NCBI RefSeq assembly: GCF_014203015.1
Contig: NZ_JACHIB010000007.1
Location: 1,634 to 65,633 of the forward strand
Length of the DNA: 64,000 bases
DNA from: Castellaniella defragrans
GTDB lineage: Bacteria > Pseudomonadota > Gammaproteobacteria > Burkholderiales > Burkholderiaceae_B
Reading direction: 5' to 3'
Shown: in pieces, positions 55,755-64,000 of the stretch
Layout of the letters: the number at the start of each line of letters is the position of its first letter
How positions within the stretch are numbered: the first letter of the stretch is position 1
The notes under the pieces: model-generated
Databases searched by the model: none
Told to the model about the DNA's origin: nothing
The model's input: the letters and a program-made list of their open reading frames with translations, nothing else
Program-made: the position numbers and the translations under genes

Positions 55755-56609
55755 ATGTCGACATCGAACAAGAAATTTTTCTTCCTCGTGGCCGCGGCCG
55801 GCAGCGCCATGGCGTTGCAGATCGGCCCGGCGGCGGCTGAAACGCTGACGACGGGGGTCGATCCCACCTTCGCCCCCATGGCCATGCAAAACCTCAAGGG
55901 GGGGCTGGAGGGCTTCAATGTGGATCTGGGCAATGCGCTGGCCAAGGAAATGGGCATTACGATCAAGATCGAACCTTCGCAGTTTTCCGCCATCATTCCC
56001 GCCCTGAACGCCGGCAAGTACGATTTTGTGCTGGCCCCCACCACCGCCACCGAACAGCGGGCCCAGACGCTATTGTTTTCCGAGGGCTATTTCAATACCG
56101 ACTACACCTTCGTCCAGAAAAAGAACGTCCAGCCCGTCACCGATCTGGAGCAGCTTCGTGGAAAGACCATCACCGTGAACAGCGGTTCGGCTTATGAGGC
56201 CTGGGCCAAGGAAAATGAAAAGCGGTACGGCTTCAAGTATCAGGTGTTCAGCACCACGGCCGATGCCATTCAGGCGGTGCTTTCGGGCTTGGCCGATGCG
56301 GCCCTGATCGACAATATTTCCGGCCCCTGGGCCGCCAAGAAGAACCCCATGCTGCAGACCAGCTATACCATCCGTTCCGGCAAGGTGTTTGCGCTGGTTT
56401 TTCGCAAGAACGACGTGAAGGGGCGTGACCGCCTGTCCAATGCACTGAAGTGCCTGAAGAAAAAGGGCGTGGTGGCGGGCCTGGTCAAGAAGTGGCTGGG
56501 CACCGAACCGGGACCGGACGCGGCCGCCGTCGTGATCGAGCCGGGTCAAGGCGTGCCGGGCCTGCCGGGCTATGATCCCGCCCCGGCCCAGTATCGCTGC
56601 CAATCCTGA
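55755..56609 (+). CDS. ABC transporter substrate-binding protein, polar amino acid type
   Basis: A 284-residue periplasmic protein with a signal peptide (cleaved near AAAET, residue 28) and an SBP_bac_3 fold: GVDPTFAPMAM, FNVDLGNALAKEMG, PALNAGKYDFVLAPTT and ALIDNISG. The C-terminal 35 residues are proline-rich. It follows the hydantoinase by 26 bases with AGGAG before the start. Its position suggests hydantoins, N-carbamoyl amino acids or D-amino acids as ligand. Confidence 0.92.
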   Translation: MSTSNKKFFFLVAAAGSAMALQIGPAAAETLTTGVDPTFAPMAMQNLKGGLEGFNVDLGNALAKEMGITIKIEPSQFSAIIPALNAGKYDFVLAPTTATEQRAQTLLFSEGYFNTDYTFVQKKNVQPVTDLEQLRGKTITVNSGSAYEAWAKENEKRYGFKYQVFSTTADAIQAVLSGLADAALIDNISGPWAAKKNPMLQTSYTIRSGKVFALVFRKNDVKGRDRLSNALKCLKKKGVVAGLVKKWLGTEPGPDAAAVVIEPGQGVPGLPGYDPAPAQYRCQS

Positions 56610-56619
56610 GGATCCCATC

Positions 56620-57408
56620 ATGAACATGGCGACCGAGATAGCCGCGACGCCGGCCACCGCCGCGCAGGCGGAGCCCATCCTGCGGATCAAAGGCCTGCAC
56701 AAGCAGTATGGCCATAACGAGGTGCTCAAGGGCGTGGACCTGGATGTGCAGGCCGGTGAAATGGTCTTCATCATCGGGCCGTCCGGATCCGGCAAGAGCA
56801 GCCTGCTGCGCTGCTGCAATCGCCTGGAGGAAAGCTCGTCCGGGTCCATCATCGTGGACGGCGAGGAAATCACCGCGCCGCGTGCCGACTTGAACCGCAT
56901 TCGCCAGAAGATCGGCATGGTCTTCCAGCACTTCAATCTGTATCGGCACATGAGCGTGCTGTCCAATGTTGCCCTGGCGCTGCGCAAGGTGCAGAAGTTG
57001 CCCAGGGCCGAGGCCGAGTCGCGGGCTCGGGAAGCCTTGGAGCGGGTGGGTCTGGCTCACCGTGCGGATTTTTACCCGGACCAGCTCTCGGGGGGGCAGC
57101 AGCAGCGCGTGGGCATCGCCCGTGCCCTGGCGCTGCACCCCAGGATCGTGTTGTTCGACGAGCCCACCAGCGCGCTCGACCCCGAACTGGTGGGCAGCGT
57201 GCTGAAGGTCATGAAAGACCTCAAGGCGGGAGGCATGACCATGGTCGTGGTGTCTCATGAGATGAGCTTCGCCATGGCGGCCGCCGATCGGGTGGTGTTC
57301 ATGGATGGTGGCAGCATCATCGAGCAGGGGTCGCCCAAAGAGGTCTTCGGCAATCCGAGGCATGAACGCACCAAGGCGTTCCTGTCCAGCGTATCGCACA
57401 ACTATTGA
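56620..57408 (+). CDS. ABC transporter ATP-binding protein, polar amino acid type
   Basis: A 262-residue ATPase with Walker [10 protein letters not shown]-loop MVFQHFNLY, signature [16 protein letters not shown], Walker [14 protein letters not shown] and H-loop VVSHEM, close to GlnQ/ArtP-type proteins. GAGGAT lies eight bases before the ATG. It is ten bases from the first permease. Confidence 0.95.
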   Translation: MNMATEIAATPATAAQAEPILRIKGLHKQYGHNEVLKGVDLDVQAGEMVFIIGPSGSGKSSLLRCCNRLEESSSGSIIVDGEEITAPRADLNRIRQKIGMVFQHFNLYRHMSVLSNVALALRKVQKLPRAEAESRAREALERVGLAHRADFYPDQLSGGQQQRVGIARALALHPRIVLFDEPTSALDPELVGSVLKVMKDLKAGGMTMVVVSHEMSFAMAAADRVVFMDGGSIIEQGSPKEVFGNPRHERTKAFLSSVSHNY

Positions 57409-57417
57409 GGCCGTTCC

Positions 57418-58095
57418 ATGGATCTCGCCGCCTTGCGCTTTGCCTTCTTCAACCTGGACGTGGCCCGCCAGGCTTTCGATCCCGTGTTGCATGGGATGTG
57501 GGTCACGGTGCAGCTGGGTGTGCTCATCACGCTCACTGGATTGGCCGCGGGGCTGGTGCTGGCCTTCGTGCGCGCGCTGCACTCGCGGGTTCTCAATGTT
57601 TGCATCATCGCCTTCGCCGACGTCATGCGAGCCATGCCGCCGCTGGTGGTGCTGATGGTGCTGTTCTTCGCCTTTCCGTACGTCGGGCTGTCGATGTCGG
57701 CCTTTTTTGCCACGTGGCTTGCGTTGTCTCTGGTGCTCACCGCCTTTGCCGAGGAAATCTTCTGGGCCGGCATCCAGTCCATTCCCAGGGGGCAGGCCGA
57801 GGCCGCCCGGTCCACGGGCATGAGCTGGTTCCAATCCATGCTCTACGTCGTCGTCCCCCAGGCCTGCAAGCTGGCCGTGCCACCGCTGACCAATCGAGTG
57901 ATCGCCATTACCAAGGCCACGGCCTTGGGCGCCATCGTGGGACTGAGCGAGGTGCTGAACAATTCCCAGACGGCCAGCAGCACCCTGGGCAACGCCACGC
58001 CGCTTACCCTGGGGGCCCTGGGCTGCCTGGTCATCTTCGTGCCGATCGTGGTGGGCAGCCGCCTGCTGGAACGTCGCTTCCGCTGGAAAAACTAG
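57418..58095 (+). CDS. ABC transporter permease 1, polar amino acid type
   Basis: A 225-residue HisM-type permease with about five helices and the EAA-loop FWAGIQSIPRGQAEAARSTGM that contacts the ATPase. It pairs with permease 2, twelve bases downstream, to form a heterodimeric channel. Confidence 0.93.
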   Translation: MDLAALRFAFFNLDVARQAFDPVLHGMWVTVQLGVLITLTGLAAGLVLAFVRALHSRVLNVCIIAFADVMRAMPPLVVLMVLFFAFPYVGLSMSAFFATWLALSLVLTAFAEEIFWAGIQSIPRGQAEAARSTGMSWFQSMLYVVVPQACKLAVPPLTNRVIAITKATALGAIVGLSEVLNNSQTASSTLGNATPLTLGALGCLVIFVPIVVGSRLLERRFRWKN

Positions 58096-58107
58096 GAGGG
58101 GTCCGTC

Positions 58108-58788
58108 GTGCAGGAAATCATTCACAATTTCTTCAACCTGGACATCTACCAGGAAGTCGCCCCCTATCTGCTCGAAGGCTTATGGATGACGGTGCTGTTG
58201 TCGGCGCTGGTGATCCCGCTGGGACTGTTCTTTGGCCTGATGGCCGCCGTCATGCATCAAGAACTGCGCTGCCGCGGCCTGCGGGTGGCGCTGATGGTAT
58301 ACATCGACATCTTCCGCTCCCTGCCGCCGCTGGTGCTGCTGATCTTCATCTATTTCGGCTTGCCCTTCCTGAATCTGGACATGCCCAAGCTGGTGGCCGT
58401 GGCCTTGTGCTTCACTTTGAACACCAGCGCCTATTTTGGCGAAGTCTTTCGCGCCGGCCTGGAAAGCGTGCCCAAGGGGCAGATGGAAGCCGCCCGGTCC
58501 ACGGGGCTGTCGAGGGCGCAGGCACTGGTCCACGTGCAGATTCCCCAGGCCACGCGGGCGGTGATGCCCGATCTGATCAGCAATGCGCTCGAGGTGGTGA
58601 AGCTCACCACGTTGGCCAGCGCCGTATCCTTGCCCGAGATGCTGTATCTGGCCCGCAACGCCCAGGCGCTGATGTACAACCCTTCGCCGCTGGTGCTGGC
58701 GGCGATCCTCTATTTGATCATTCTGTTGCCCATCGTGCGTTACCTGGGCCGGCTGGAGCAACGCAAGCTCGCGGCAGCGAGCCATTGA
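58108..58788 (+). CDS. ABC transporter permease 2, polar amino acid type
   Basis: A 226-residue HisM-type permease with the EAA-loop FRAGLESVPKGQMEAARSTG. It starts with GTG after AGGAGGGG. It ends the plus-strand run before the LysR gene, which is convergent with it 82 bases away. Confidence 0.93.
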   Translation: MQEIIHNFFNLDIYQEVAPYLLEGLWMTVLLSALVIPLGLFFGLMAAVMHQELRCRGLRVALMVYIDIFRSLPPLVLLIFIYFGLPFLNLDMPKLVAVALCFTLNTSAYFGEVFRAGLESVPKGQMEAARSTGLSRAQALVHVQIPQATRAVMPDLISNALEVVKLTTLASAVSLPEMLYLARNAQALMYNPSPLVLAAILYLIILLPIVRYLGRLEQRKLAAASH

Positions 58789-58870
58789 GGCGGAGGCGCA
58801 CCGGTTTTGCGCGAACCCGCCATCGGGCGGCGCGGACGTGAAAGAGCGCGGGAACCGGACTGTCCGCCGT

Positions 58871-59755
58871 TCAGAGCAGACCGGCTTCCTGCTCCACGAT
58901 CTGGCCAAAGGCACGGGCCAGCAGGGGAAGCGGTTCGTAGCGGGAGCAGGCCAGATAGAGCTCCAGCGTGTGCCGGTCCCGAAGGGGCCTTACCACGAGC
59001 CGGTCGCTGGTCTGGGCGGCGGCCACGGCCTGATCCACGATGCCGACTCCAAGCCCCTGTGAAACCAGATCGCAGACATTTTGTTGGGCATCGACCTCGA
59101 CCAGAATGCGCTCGGGTTCCCGGCCTTCGCCGAACAGATCGGACAGCACCTTGGCCAGGGGCGATCCGCTGCGGTAGGCGATCATGGCCTGATCCTGCAG
59201 GTCGGACAGGTCGATGGCCGGTTGATCGGCCAGTGGATGCCCGCCCGGCAGCACGCAGACCAGGGGAATGGCTCCGACCTGGGTGGATTTCAGGTTGGGA
59301 TGGGCGGCCGGCATGAACAGCAGGCCGATTTCGCTTTCGCCGTCGAGGATGCTGCGGACCAGCGCATCGTAGGTGAGCGTGCGCAGACGGATGCGGACGC
59401 CAGGGTGCTGGTGGGTGAATCGCTCGATGCAGCGCGGCATCAGGCCGTGACCGAGGCTGGGGCTGCTGACGATGCCCAACAGGCCTTGTTTTTTCTCACC
59501 CAGCTGGTGGGCCAGAGCGGAGATGCGCGTAATGCCGCTGTAAACCGATTGCACTTCATTGAAGAGCAGGCGCGCCTCGGTGGTGGGATACAGCCGGCCC
59601 TTGATGCGTTCGAATAACGGATAACCCAGTTGCTGCTCGGTATGCGCAAGCAGGCGGCTGACCGCCGGTTGCGAAACGAATAGCAGCTTGGCTGCCGAAC
59701 TGATGGTGCCGGTGATCATGATGGCTCGGAAGGTATTGATCTGCTTGAGATTCAT
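58871..59755 (-). CDS. LysR-type transcriptional regulator of the hydantoin cluster
   Basis: A 294-residue regulator with an N-terminal winged helix-turn-helix (MNLKQINTFRAIMITGTISS, FVSQPAVSRLLAHTEQQLG) and a periplasmic-binding-like effector domain (about 90-294). It lies between the ABC permease and the racemase and is divergent from the racemase. A T-N11-A motif sits 13 bases before its start, so it probably represses itself and responds to a pathway intermediate. The start at 59755 gives the standard MNLKQI beginning. Confidence 0.9.
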   Translation of the reverse strand: MNLKQINTFRAIMITGTISSAAKLLFVSQPAVSRLLAHTEQQLGYPLFERIKGRLYPTTEARLLFNEVQSVYSGITRISALAHQLGEKKQGLLGIVSSPSLGHGLMPRCIERFTHQHPGVRIRLRTLTYDALVRSILDGESEIGLLFMPAAHPNLKSTQVGAIPLVCVLPGGHPLADQPAIDLSDLQDQAMIAYRSGSPLAKVLSDLFGEGREPERILVEVDAQQNVCDLVSQGLGVGIVDQAVAAAQTSDRLVVRPLRDRHTLELYLACSRYEPLPLLARAFGQIVEQEAGLL

Positions 59756-59767
59756 GGCCTGCGGAGC

Positions 59768-59786
59768 CCATAACAAAAGGTTAATG
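59768..59786. promoter_or_regulatory. LysR-type operator candidate C
   Basis: CCATAACAAAAGGTTAATG contains T-N11-A (T59771, A59783) and closely matches candidate A at 53972. It lies downstream of the predicted LysR promoter, a position suited to autorepression. Confidence 0.5.
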
Positions 59787-59800
59787 CCGAGGGACAAATG

Positions 59801-59809
59801 AGTATATCA
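59801..59809 (-). promoter_or_regulatory. Extended -10 promoter of the LysR gene
   Basis: On the minus strand TGATATACT matches the extended -10 pattern TGnTATAAT with one difference. It is about 45 bases before the LysR start. Confidence 0.4.
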
Positions 59810-59859
59810 AGATATTGCGGTTTCAACGATAGAATGAATCGGATCGTTATGGGGCGGTT

Positions 59860-60540
59860 ATGGAAAAAACCATTTATGTCATCAATCCGAATCGTTTGAC
59901 GGATGTCACCCGGGGCCTGAAAGAAAGTCTGGTGCCGTTTCAACTGAAGGGTGGGCCGGCCATCGAATGCATGACGTTGCATGACGGACCCGCCGGCATC
60001 CAGAACGAACAGGACGTGGCCGCGGCCGCTGTGCTGGTGGGGCGGATGATCGATGATCTGGCCCGGAGCCGGGGGGATTGCGCCGCCGCGTTCGTGATTG
60101 CCTGCTTCAGCGATCCCGGCCTTCATCTGGCGCGTGAAAAGACCGTCCGTCCTGTGCTGGGCATCAATGAGTGTGGTCTGCTGACCGCCCTGGCCCTCGG
60201 GCGGCGAGTAGGCGTGATCGCCATATTGCCCACCCTCATGGACCGCCATGCGCGCGGCTACGCCGCCGCCGGCATCGCTTCGCGCATTGCCGGTGAATAT
60301 CCCCTGGACCTCGCTGTCGCCCAGCTGCGGGATGCCGAAGCCACTCGGCGGCGCATGCAGGCTGTCGGCCGCCGGCTGGTGCGGGAAGACGGAGCCGATG
60401 TGTTGGTGCTGGGCTGCGCCGGCATGTCGCAATACCGTGCCTGGCTCGAAGACGCCCTGGGTGTTCCGGTCGTGGATCCGACCCTGGCGGCCGTGGCCGT
60501 GGCCATGGGGCGGGTGGCTGGACAGGCACCGGGATTTTGA
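59860..60540 (+). CDS. hyuE: Hydantoin racemase (Asp/Glu racemase family)
   Basis: A 226-residue cofactor-independent racemase with two catalytic cysteines, C82 in VIACFSDPG and C186 in VLGCAGMSQYR. The family includes HyuE hydantoin racemase, which interconverts L- and D-hydantoins so that the D-specific hydantoinase can use both. Divergent from the LysR gene; carbamoylase follows after 25 bases. Confidence 0.88.
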   Translation: MEKTIYVINPNRLTDVTRGLKESLVPFQLKGGPAIECMTLHDGPAGIQNEQDVAAAAVLVGRMIDDLARSRGDCAAAFVIACFSDPGLHLAREKTVRPVLGINECGLLTALALGRRVGVIAILPTLMDRHARGYAAAGIASRIAGEYPLDLAVAQLRDAEATRRRMQAVGRRLVREDGADVLVLGCAGMSQYRAWLEDALGVPVVDPTLAAVAVAMGRVAGQAPGF

Positions 60541-60565
60541 ATCGGATTTTGGAACTGGAGCACAT

Positions 60566-61507
60566 ATGAACGCACACATACCTTCCCGCAAATTCGGCTT
60601 GGCCGTGGCTCAGATAGGAGGTATCGATCTGGCCGACAGCCGCGCAAGCGTGGTCAGGCGCTTGCTGGACATGCTGCGTGAGGCGCATGGCCGAGGGGCC
60701 GGATTCGTGGTGTTTCCCGAGCTGGCCCTGACCACGTTCTTTCCGCGTTATTGGATGCCCCTCGAAGACGTCGAAGCGCGTTATTTTGAAAAAAAGATGC
60801 CTAACGCGGATGTGCAGCCCCTGTTCGATGAGGCTCGGCGTCTGGGCGTCGGGTTTTACCTCGGCTATGCCGAACTGACCCCGGAGGGTAAACGCTACAA
60901 CACTTCGATCCTGGTTGATAAATCGGCCAATATCGTGGGTAAATATCGAAAGATCCATTTGCCGGGACACGATGACCACAAAGCGGGCGCCCCTTTTCAG
61001 CATCTGGAAAAGAAGTATTTCGATGTCGGCGAAGACACCTGGAAAGTCTGGAATATGGATGGCATCCGTACCGGCATGTGCCTGTGCAATGATCGCCGCT
61101 GGCCTGAAACCTGGCGTGTCATGGGATTGCAGAGCGCCGAGCTGATCGTGCTGGGCTACAACACCCCCGCGCATAATATCCACTGGCCGGAGCCGGTGCA
61201 TTTGCGCATGCAGTCGCATTTGCTGTCCATGCAATCGGGCGCTTATCAGAATTGCGTCTGGGCGGCCGCCGCCGGAAAGACCGGCTTCGAGGACGGCTTT
61301 CACTTGATCGGAGGCTCCGTGATCGTGTCGCCCGCGGGTGAAATCGTGGCTCAGGCCGCCACGGAAGAGGATGAGGTCATCACTGCCACGATCGATCTGG
61401 CGATGGGTGAAAATTTCAGAAAAAATATTTTCGATTTTGCGCGCCATCGCCGGCCTGAGCATTACCGGCTGATCGTGGATCGCGTCGGGGCGGGAGAGGC
61501 CATCTAG
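60566..61507 (+). CDS. hyuC: N-carbamoyl-D-amino acid hydrolase
   Basis: A 313-residue nitrilase-superfamily enzyme that hydrolyses N-carbamoyl-D-amino acids to D-amino acid, CO2 and ammonia. The catalytic triad is E52 in FVVFPELALTTFFP, K129 in GKYRKIHLPGHDDH and C174 in GMCLCNDRRWPETWR. This last motif is diagnostic for D-carbamoylases. GGAG lies six bases before the ATG. Completes a hydantoin-to-D-amino-acid route with the genes at 54274 and 59860. Confidence 0.95.
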   Translation: MNAHIPSRKFGLAVAQIGGIDLADSRASVVRRLLDMLREAHGRGAGFVVFPELALTTFFPRYWMPLEDVEARYFEKKMPNADVQPLFDEARRLGVGFYLGYAELTPEGKRYNTSILVDKSANIVGKYRKIHLPGHDDHKAGAPFQHLEKKYFDVGEDTWKVWNMDGIRTGMCLCNDRRWPETWRVMGLQSAELIVLGYNTPAHNIHWPEPVHLRMQSHLLSMQSGAYQNCVWAAAAGKTGFEDGFHLIGGSVIVSPAGEIVAQAATEEDEVITATIDLAMGENFRKNIFDFARHRRPEHYRLIVDRVGAGEAI

Positions 61508-61582
61508 GGCGCATTTCCGCCGCCGGGGCGCCAGGGCCGGTCCGCATGTCCGGGGCTCGGCCCGCGCCCGGCTCCGGGCGGA

Positions 61583-63532
61583 CTACGGTCGCGCCATCGA
61601 GGCGCTCTGATCCGCGGGCGCGTTGGGCAGGGGTTCCCAGCGGAACCGGTTCTTGCCGGAATGCTTGGCCGCGTACATGGCGGCGTCGGCGTGGGCCACC
61701 AGGGCGTCCGGGTCCTGGCCGTGCCGGGGGTAGATCGCCGCGCCGATGCTGGCCGAAATCCGCACCTGGACGTCGTCGGCGAGGTCGAAGGGGCGGGCCA
61801 GCGCCTCCAGGATCGTGCGGGCGACGCGTTCGCAGCCTTCCAGGTCGTCCAGGCCCGCCAGCACGATGCCGAACTCGTCGCCGCCGAAGCGGGACGCGGT
61901 GTCCTCGGAGCCGGCGCGCACGCAGTGTTCCAGACGGCGGGCGACCTGCTGCAGCAGGATGTCGCCCATCGCGTGGCCGTGGCTGTCGTTGACCTCCTTG
62001 AAGCCATCCAGGTCCAGGTACAGCACGGCCGCCAGGCCGTTGTGGCGGTTGGCCGCCTCCAGGGCGCGGGCGCAGCGGTCCTGGAACATGACGCGGTTGG
62101 GCAGCCCGGTCAGCGCGTCGTGCAGGGCGTCGTGCGACAGGCGGGTCTCCAGGTTCTTGCGGGCCGTGATGTCCTGCACGACGGCGACGAGGAAGTCGGG
62201 CAGGCCGGCCGCGTCGCGCACGACGCTGAGGGCCTCGCAGACCCAGAGCAGGCTGCCGTCGCGGCGCCGGTAGGGTTTCTCGACTTCGGGCGGGGGCCCC
62301 AGGAAATGCGCCGTCAGGCGGCCGTTCAGGAAGGCGCGGGCGCCGTCCCGGTCGCCCGGATCGACCAGGTCGAACAGGGTGCGCTTGAGCAGTTCGTCCG
62401 CCTCGTAGCCCAGCATGCGGCAGAACTTTTCGTTGACCTCCAGGAGGCGGCCGTCGGGCGCGACACGGGCGATGCCCATGGCCGCCTGGTGGAAGGTGGC
62501 GCGGAACAGCGCCTCGTTGGCCTCCAGGACCTCGGTGGCCGTGCGCTGGCGCAGCGACAGGAAGAGGAACAGGACGGCGAGTCCGGCCAGGGCGGCCGTC
62601 GCGCCGCCGGCGAGGAGCAGGTAGGTCTCGCGGCGCTGCCGGGCGGGGGCCAGGACCTCGGCATAGTCCGTGCCGACGGTGATCATCAGCGGGTAGCTGC
62701 TCATCGTGCGGTAGCTGATGATGCGGGTGACGCCGTCGATGGAATGGCCGTCGTCCACGAACGAGCCCTCGGGCTGGGTGGCCTGGCGCAGGTTCCAGGG
62801 GTGTTTGCCGGAATCCAGGCCGTAGGTGGGGCGCGTGCCGACCAGGCGGCTGCGCAGGGCGCCGTCCAGGCCGGCGATCTCCAGCATGTCGGAGGGGCCC
62901 GGGCGGATCCCGCCGTAGAGGGTGGCGAAGTTGGCGGGGTCCACCGACATCACCACCACGCCGCCGAAGCCGCCGTCCGCTCTGGAGATGCGCAGGGACA
63001 TGGGGATGCGCCACTGGCCGGAGATCCGGCCCAGGACGGGGCGGTCCAGGTAGAGCGTGTCTTTGCGGTTGTCGCGCTGCTGCGTGAAGAAGTCGCGGTC
63101 GGCGTAGTTGACGCGGCTGGCGCCCTGGGTGCTGGTGACGACGGCGCCGGTTGCGTCGACGATGCTGAGGATGGTGAAGGCCTGGTCCCGGATGATGCGC
63201 TGCTCGGCCCAGCGCGCCAGATCCAGCCCGGCGCCGTCGCGCAGGTACGCCTGGCGGGCGAACGCGGCGATCTGCTCAGCTTCCTTCAGGGTACGGGCCA
63301 CCTGCTGCTCCAGGGCGATGGCCAGGTTGGCGTTGGAGCGCATGGCGGCGGTCACGGCCTGGGCGCGCTCGAAGGTGGTGCGCTGCAGGGTGGTGAGCCA
63401 GATTGCGCCGATGGCCGCGGCGCAGACCAGCAGGACCACCAGCTGCAGAAGGGACAGGCCAGGCAGCCGGAATCCGGTCCTGCCGGAAGCCTGAGAGGTA
63501 CGGCTGCCGCCCGGCCTGACGGACAGTGTCAT
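61583..63532 (-). CDS. Membrane diguanylate cyclase with CACHE, PAS and GGDEF domains
   Basis: A 649-residue protein with a membrane helix at about 28-48, a periplasmic double-CACHE sensor (50-310), a second helix (about 315-338), a PAS domain (350-470) and a GGDEF domain (490-640). The active loop RFGGDEF is intact, so it should make cyclic di-GMP. The allosteric I-site (RxxD, here GSED before the loop) appears absent. The stop is convergent with the carbamoylase gene. Confidence 0.92.
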   Translation of the reverse strand: MTLSVRPGGSRTSQASGRTGFRLPGLSLLQLVVLLVCAAAIGAIWLTTLQRTTFERAQAVTAAMRSNANLAIALEQQVARTLKEAEQIAAFARQAYLRDGAGLDLARWAEQRIIRDQAFTILSIVDATGAVVTSTQGASRVNYADRDFFTQQRDNRKDTLYLDRPVLGRISGQWRIPMSLRISRADGGFGGVVVMSVDPANFATLYGGIRPGPSDMLEIAGLDGALRSRLVGTRPTYGLDSGKHPWNLRQATQPEGSFVDDGHSIDGVTRIISYRTMSSYPLMITVGTDYAEVLAPARQRRETYLLLAGGATAALAGLAVLFLFLSLRQRTATEVLEANEALFRATFHQAAMGIARVAPDGRLLEVNEKFCRMLGYEADELLKRTLFDLVDPGDRDGARAFLNGRLTAHFLGPPPEVEKPYRRRDGSLLWVCEALSVVRDAAGLPDFLVAVVQDITARKNLETRLSHDALHDALTGLPNRVMFQDRCARALEAANRHNGLAAVLYLDLDGFKEVNDSHGHAMGDILLQQVARRLEHCVRAGSEDTASRFGGDEFGIVLAGLDDLEGCERVARTILEALARPFDLADDVQVRISASIGAAIYPRHGQDPDALVAHADAAMYAAKHSGKNRFRWEPLPNAPADQSASMARP

Positions 63533-63647
63533 CGAAGGGCTCTCCCGTCTGTGTCCGGCGCGATCCGCGCCCGAATTCCGCCTGTCATGGGTGACAGAAC
63601 TTTACGGCGCCCCACCCGGTTTGTCGAGCGCGGGCGGGGTACGGACA

Positions 63648-63656
63648 TGATATTCT
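63648..63656 (+). promoter_or_regulatory. Candidate extended -10 element of ilvA
   Basis: TGATATTCT, about 36 bases before the ilvA ATG, fits the extended -10 pattern TGnTATAAT with two differences. No good -35 is at normal spacing. Confidence 0.3.
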
Positions 63657-63691
63657 TTTCGATTCCGTATCCAATTGCTGCCGTTCGCGCC

Positions 63692-64000
63692 ATGTCCGTC
63701 GATTATCTGAAACGCATCCTGACGTCCAAAGTCTATGACGTCGCCCACGAAACCGCACTGGACCTGGCGCCCCGGATTTCCAAGCGGATCGGCAACACCG
63801 TGCTGCTCAAGCGCGAGGACACCCAGCCCGTGTTCAGCTTCAAGCTGCGCGGCGCCTACAACAAGATGGCGCACCTGAGCGAGGACGAGCTGCGGCGCGG
63901 CGTCATCGCCGCGTCGGCCGGCAACCACGCCCAGGGGGTGGCCCTGGCCGCCAGCCGCCTGAAGTGCCGGGCGGTGATCGTCATGCCGGTGACCACGCCC
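63692..64000 (+). CDS. ilvA: Threonine ammonia-lyase (biosynthetic), 5' part
   Basis: The first 103 codons of a PLP-dependent deaminase that makes 2-oxobutanoate for isoleucine synthesis. The PLP lysine lies in [13 protein letters not shown] and [10 protein letters not shown] is the phosphate-binding loop. The gene runs off the right edge, so the ACT-like regulatory domains that would separate biosynthetic from catabolic types are not visible. Confidence 0.92.
   Translation, partial: MSVDYLKRILTSKVYDVAHETALDLAPRISKRIGNTVLLKREDTQPVFSFKLRGAYNKMAHLSEDELRRGVIAASAGNHAQGVALAASRLKCRAVIVMPVTTP

Noticed and set aside
59846-59863. Tandem GTTATGG units before the racemase gene.
   Set aside because: The second unit includes the start codon itself, so it was not counted as an operator.

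Overview
The window is a GC-rich chromosomal segment of a betaproteobacterium, most likely order Burkholderiales, family Alcaligenaceae (Bordetella/Achromobacter relatives). This rests on gene content and order: def-fmt beside dprA, the rsmB/DUF4390/NtrY-like kinase/NtrX-like regulator block, comF-trmL-gpsA-secB-grxC-rhodanese-gpmA-envC-ctpA-moeB, and the kdsD-kdsC-lptCAB-hpf-ptsN-hprK-rapZ-rlpA block. No rRNA, tRNA, CRISPR array, insertion sequence or phage gene was seen.

Layout. 1-1219: the N-terminal part of a large repeat-containing secreted-type protein, running off the left edge. 1410-4786: a NarL-type response regulator convergent with a hybrid histidine kinase, and HMG-CoA lyase. 4847-7714: dprA, divergent from def-fmt. 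7773-12862: an rsmB-DUF4390-sensor kinase-response regulator operon on the minus strand. 13019-15045: rimO and a RelE/ParE-type toxin-antitoxin pair. 15062-24795: a methyltransferase, comF, trmL, gpsA, secB, grxC, a rhodanese-like protein, gpmA, envC, ctpA and a MoeB/ThiF-type enzyme. 24725-31269: a pyrimidine nucleotidase, argB, a TlpA-like thioredoxin, dolP-diaA-yraN divergent from rsmI, and rlpA. 31266-37891: rapZ, hprK, ptsN, hpf, lptB, lptA, lptC, kdsC and kdsD, all on the minus strand. 38003: apt. 38575-45563: a GbsR-type regulator followed by cydA-cydB-cydX-cydD-cydC, including a 42-residue cydX. 45726-49658: a 1310-residue FAD/Fe-S oxidoreductase fusion. 49945-51796: a three-lipoprotein operon. 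51967-61507: a YqaA/DedA-type membrane protein followed by a hydantoin/D-amino-acid catabolic cluster. 61583-63532: a CACHE-PAS-GGDEF diguanylate cyclase. 63692: the start of threonine dehydratase ilvA.

How genes work together. The hydantoin cluster forms an apparently complete route. A polar amino acid-type ABC importer (55755-58788) is flanked by a D-hydantoinase, a hydantoin racemase, an N-carbamoyl-D-amino-acid hydrolase and a divergent DadA-type D-amino acid dehydrogenase. A LysR regulator sits inside the cluster, and three T-N11-A motifs with ATAAC left arms lie in its two control regions. The cyd operon is compact: four of its five junctions overlap by four bases, and two AT-rich dyads lie before the regulator. 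The kdsD-kdsC-lptC-lptA-lptB string couples Kdo synthesis to LPS export. The gene between lptB and hpf that many Proteobacteria fill with rpoN (sigma-54) is absent, which fits the loss of the AAA+ sigma-54 domain from the NtrX-like regulator at 7773-8486.

Non-coding structure includes two intergenic repeat families with two copies each. One has hairpins preserved by compensating base changes, and one of its copies encodes the last residues of RlpA.
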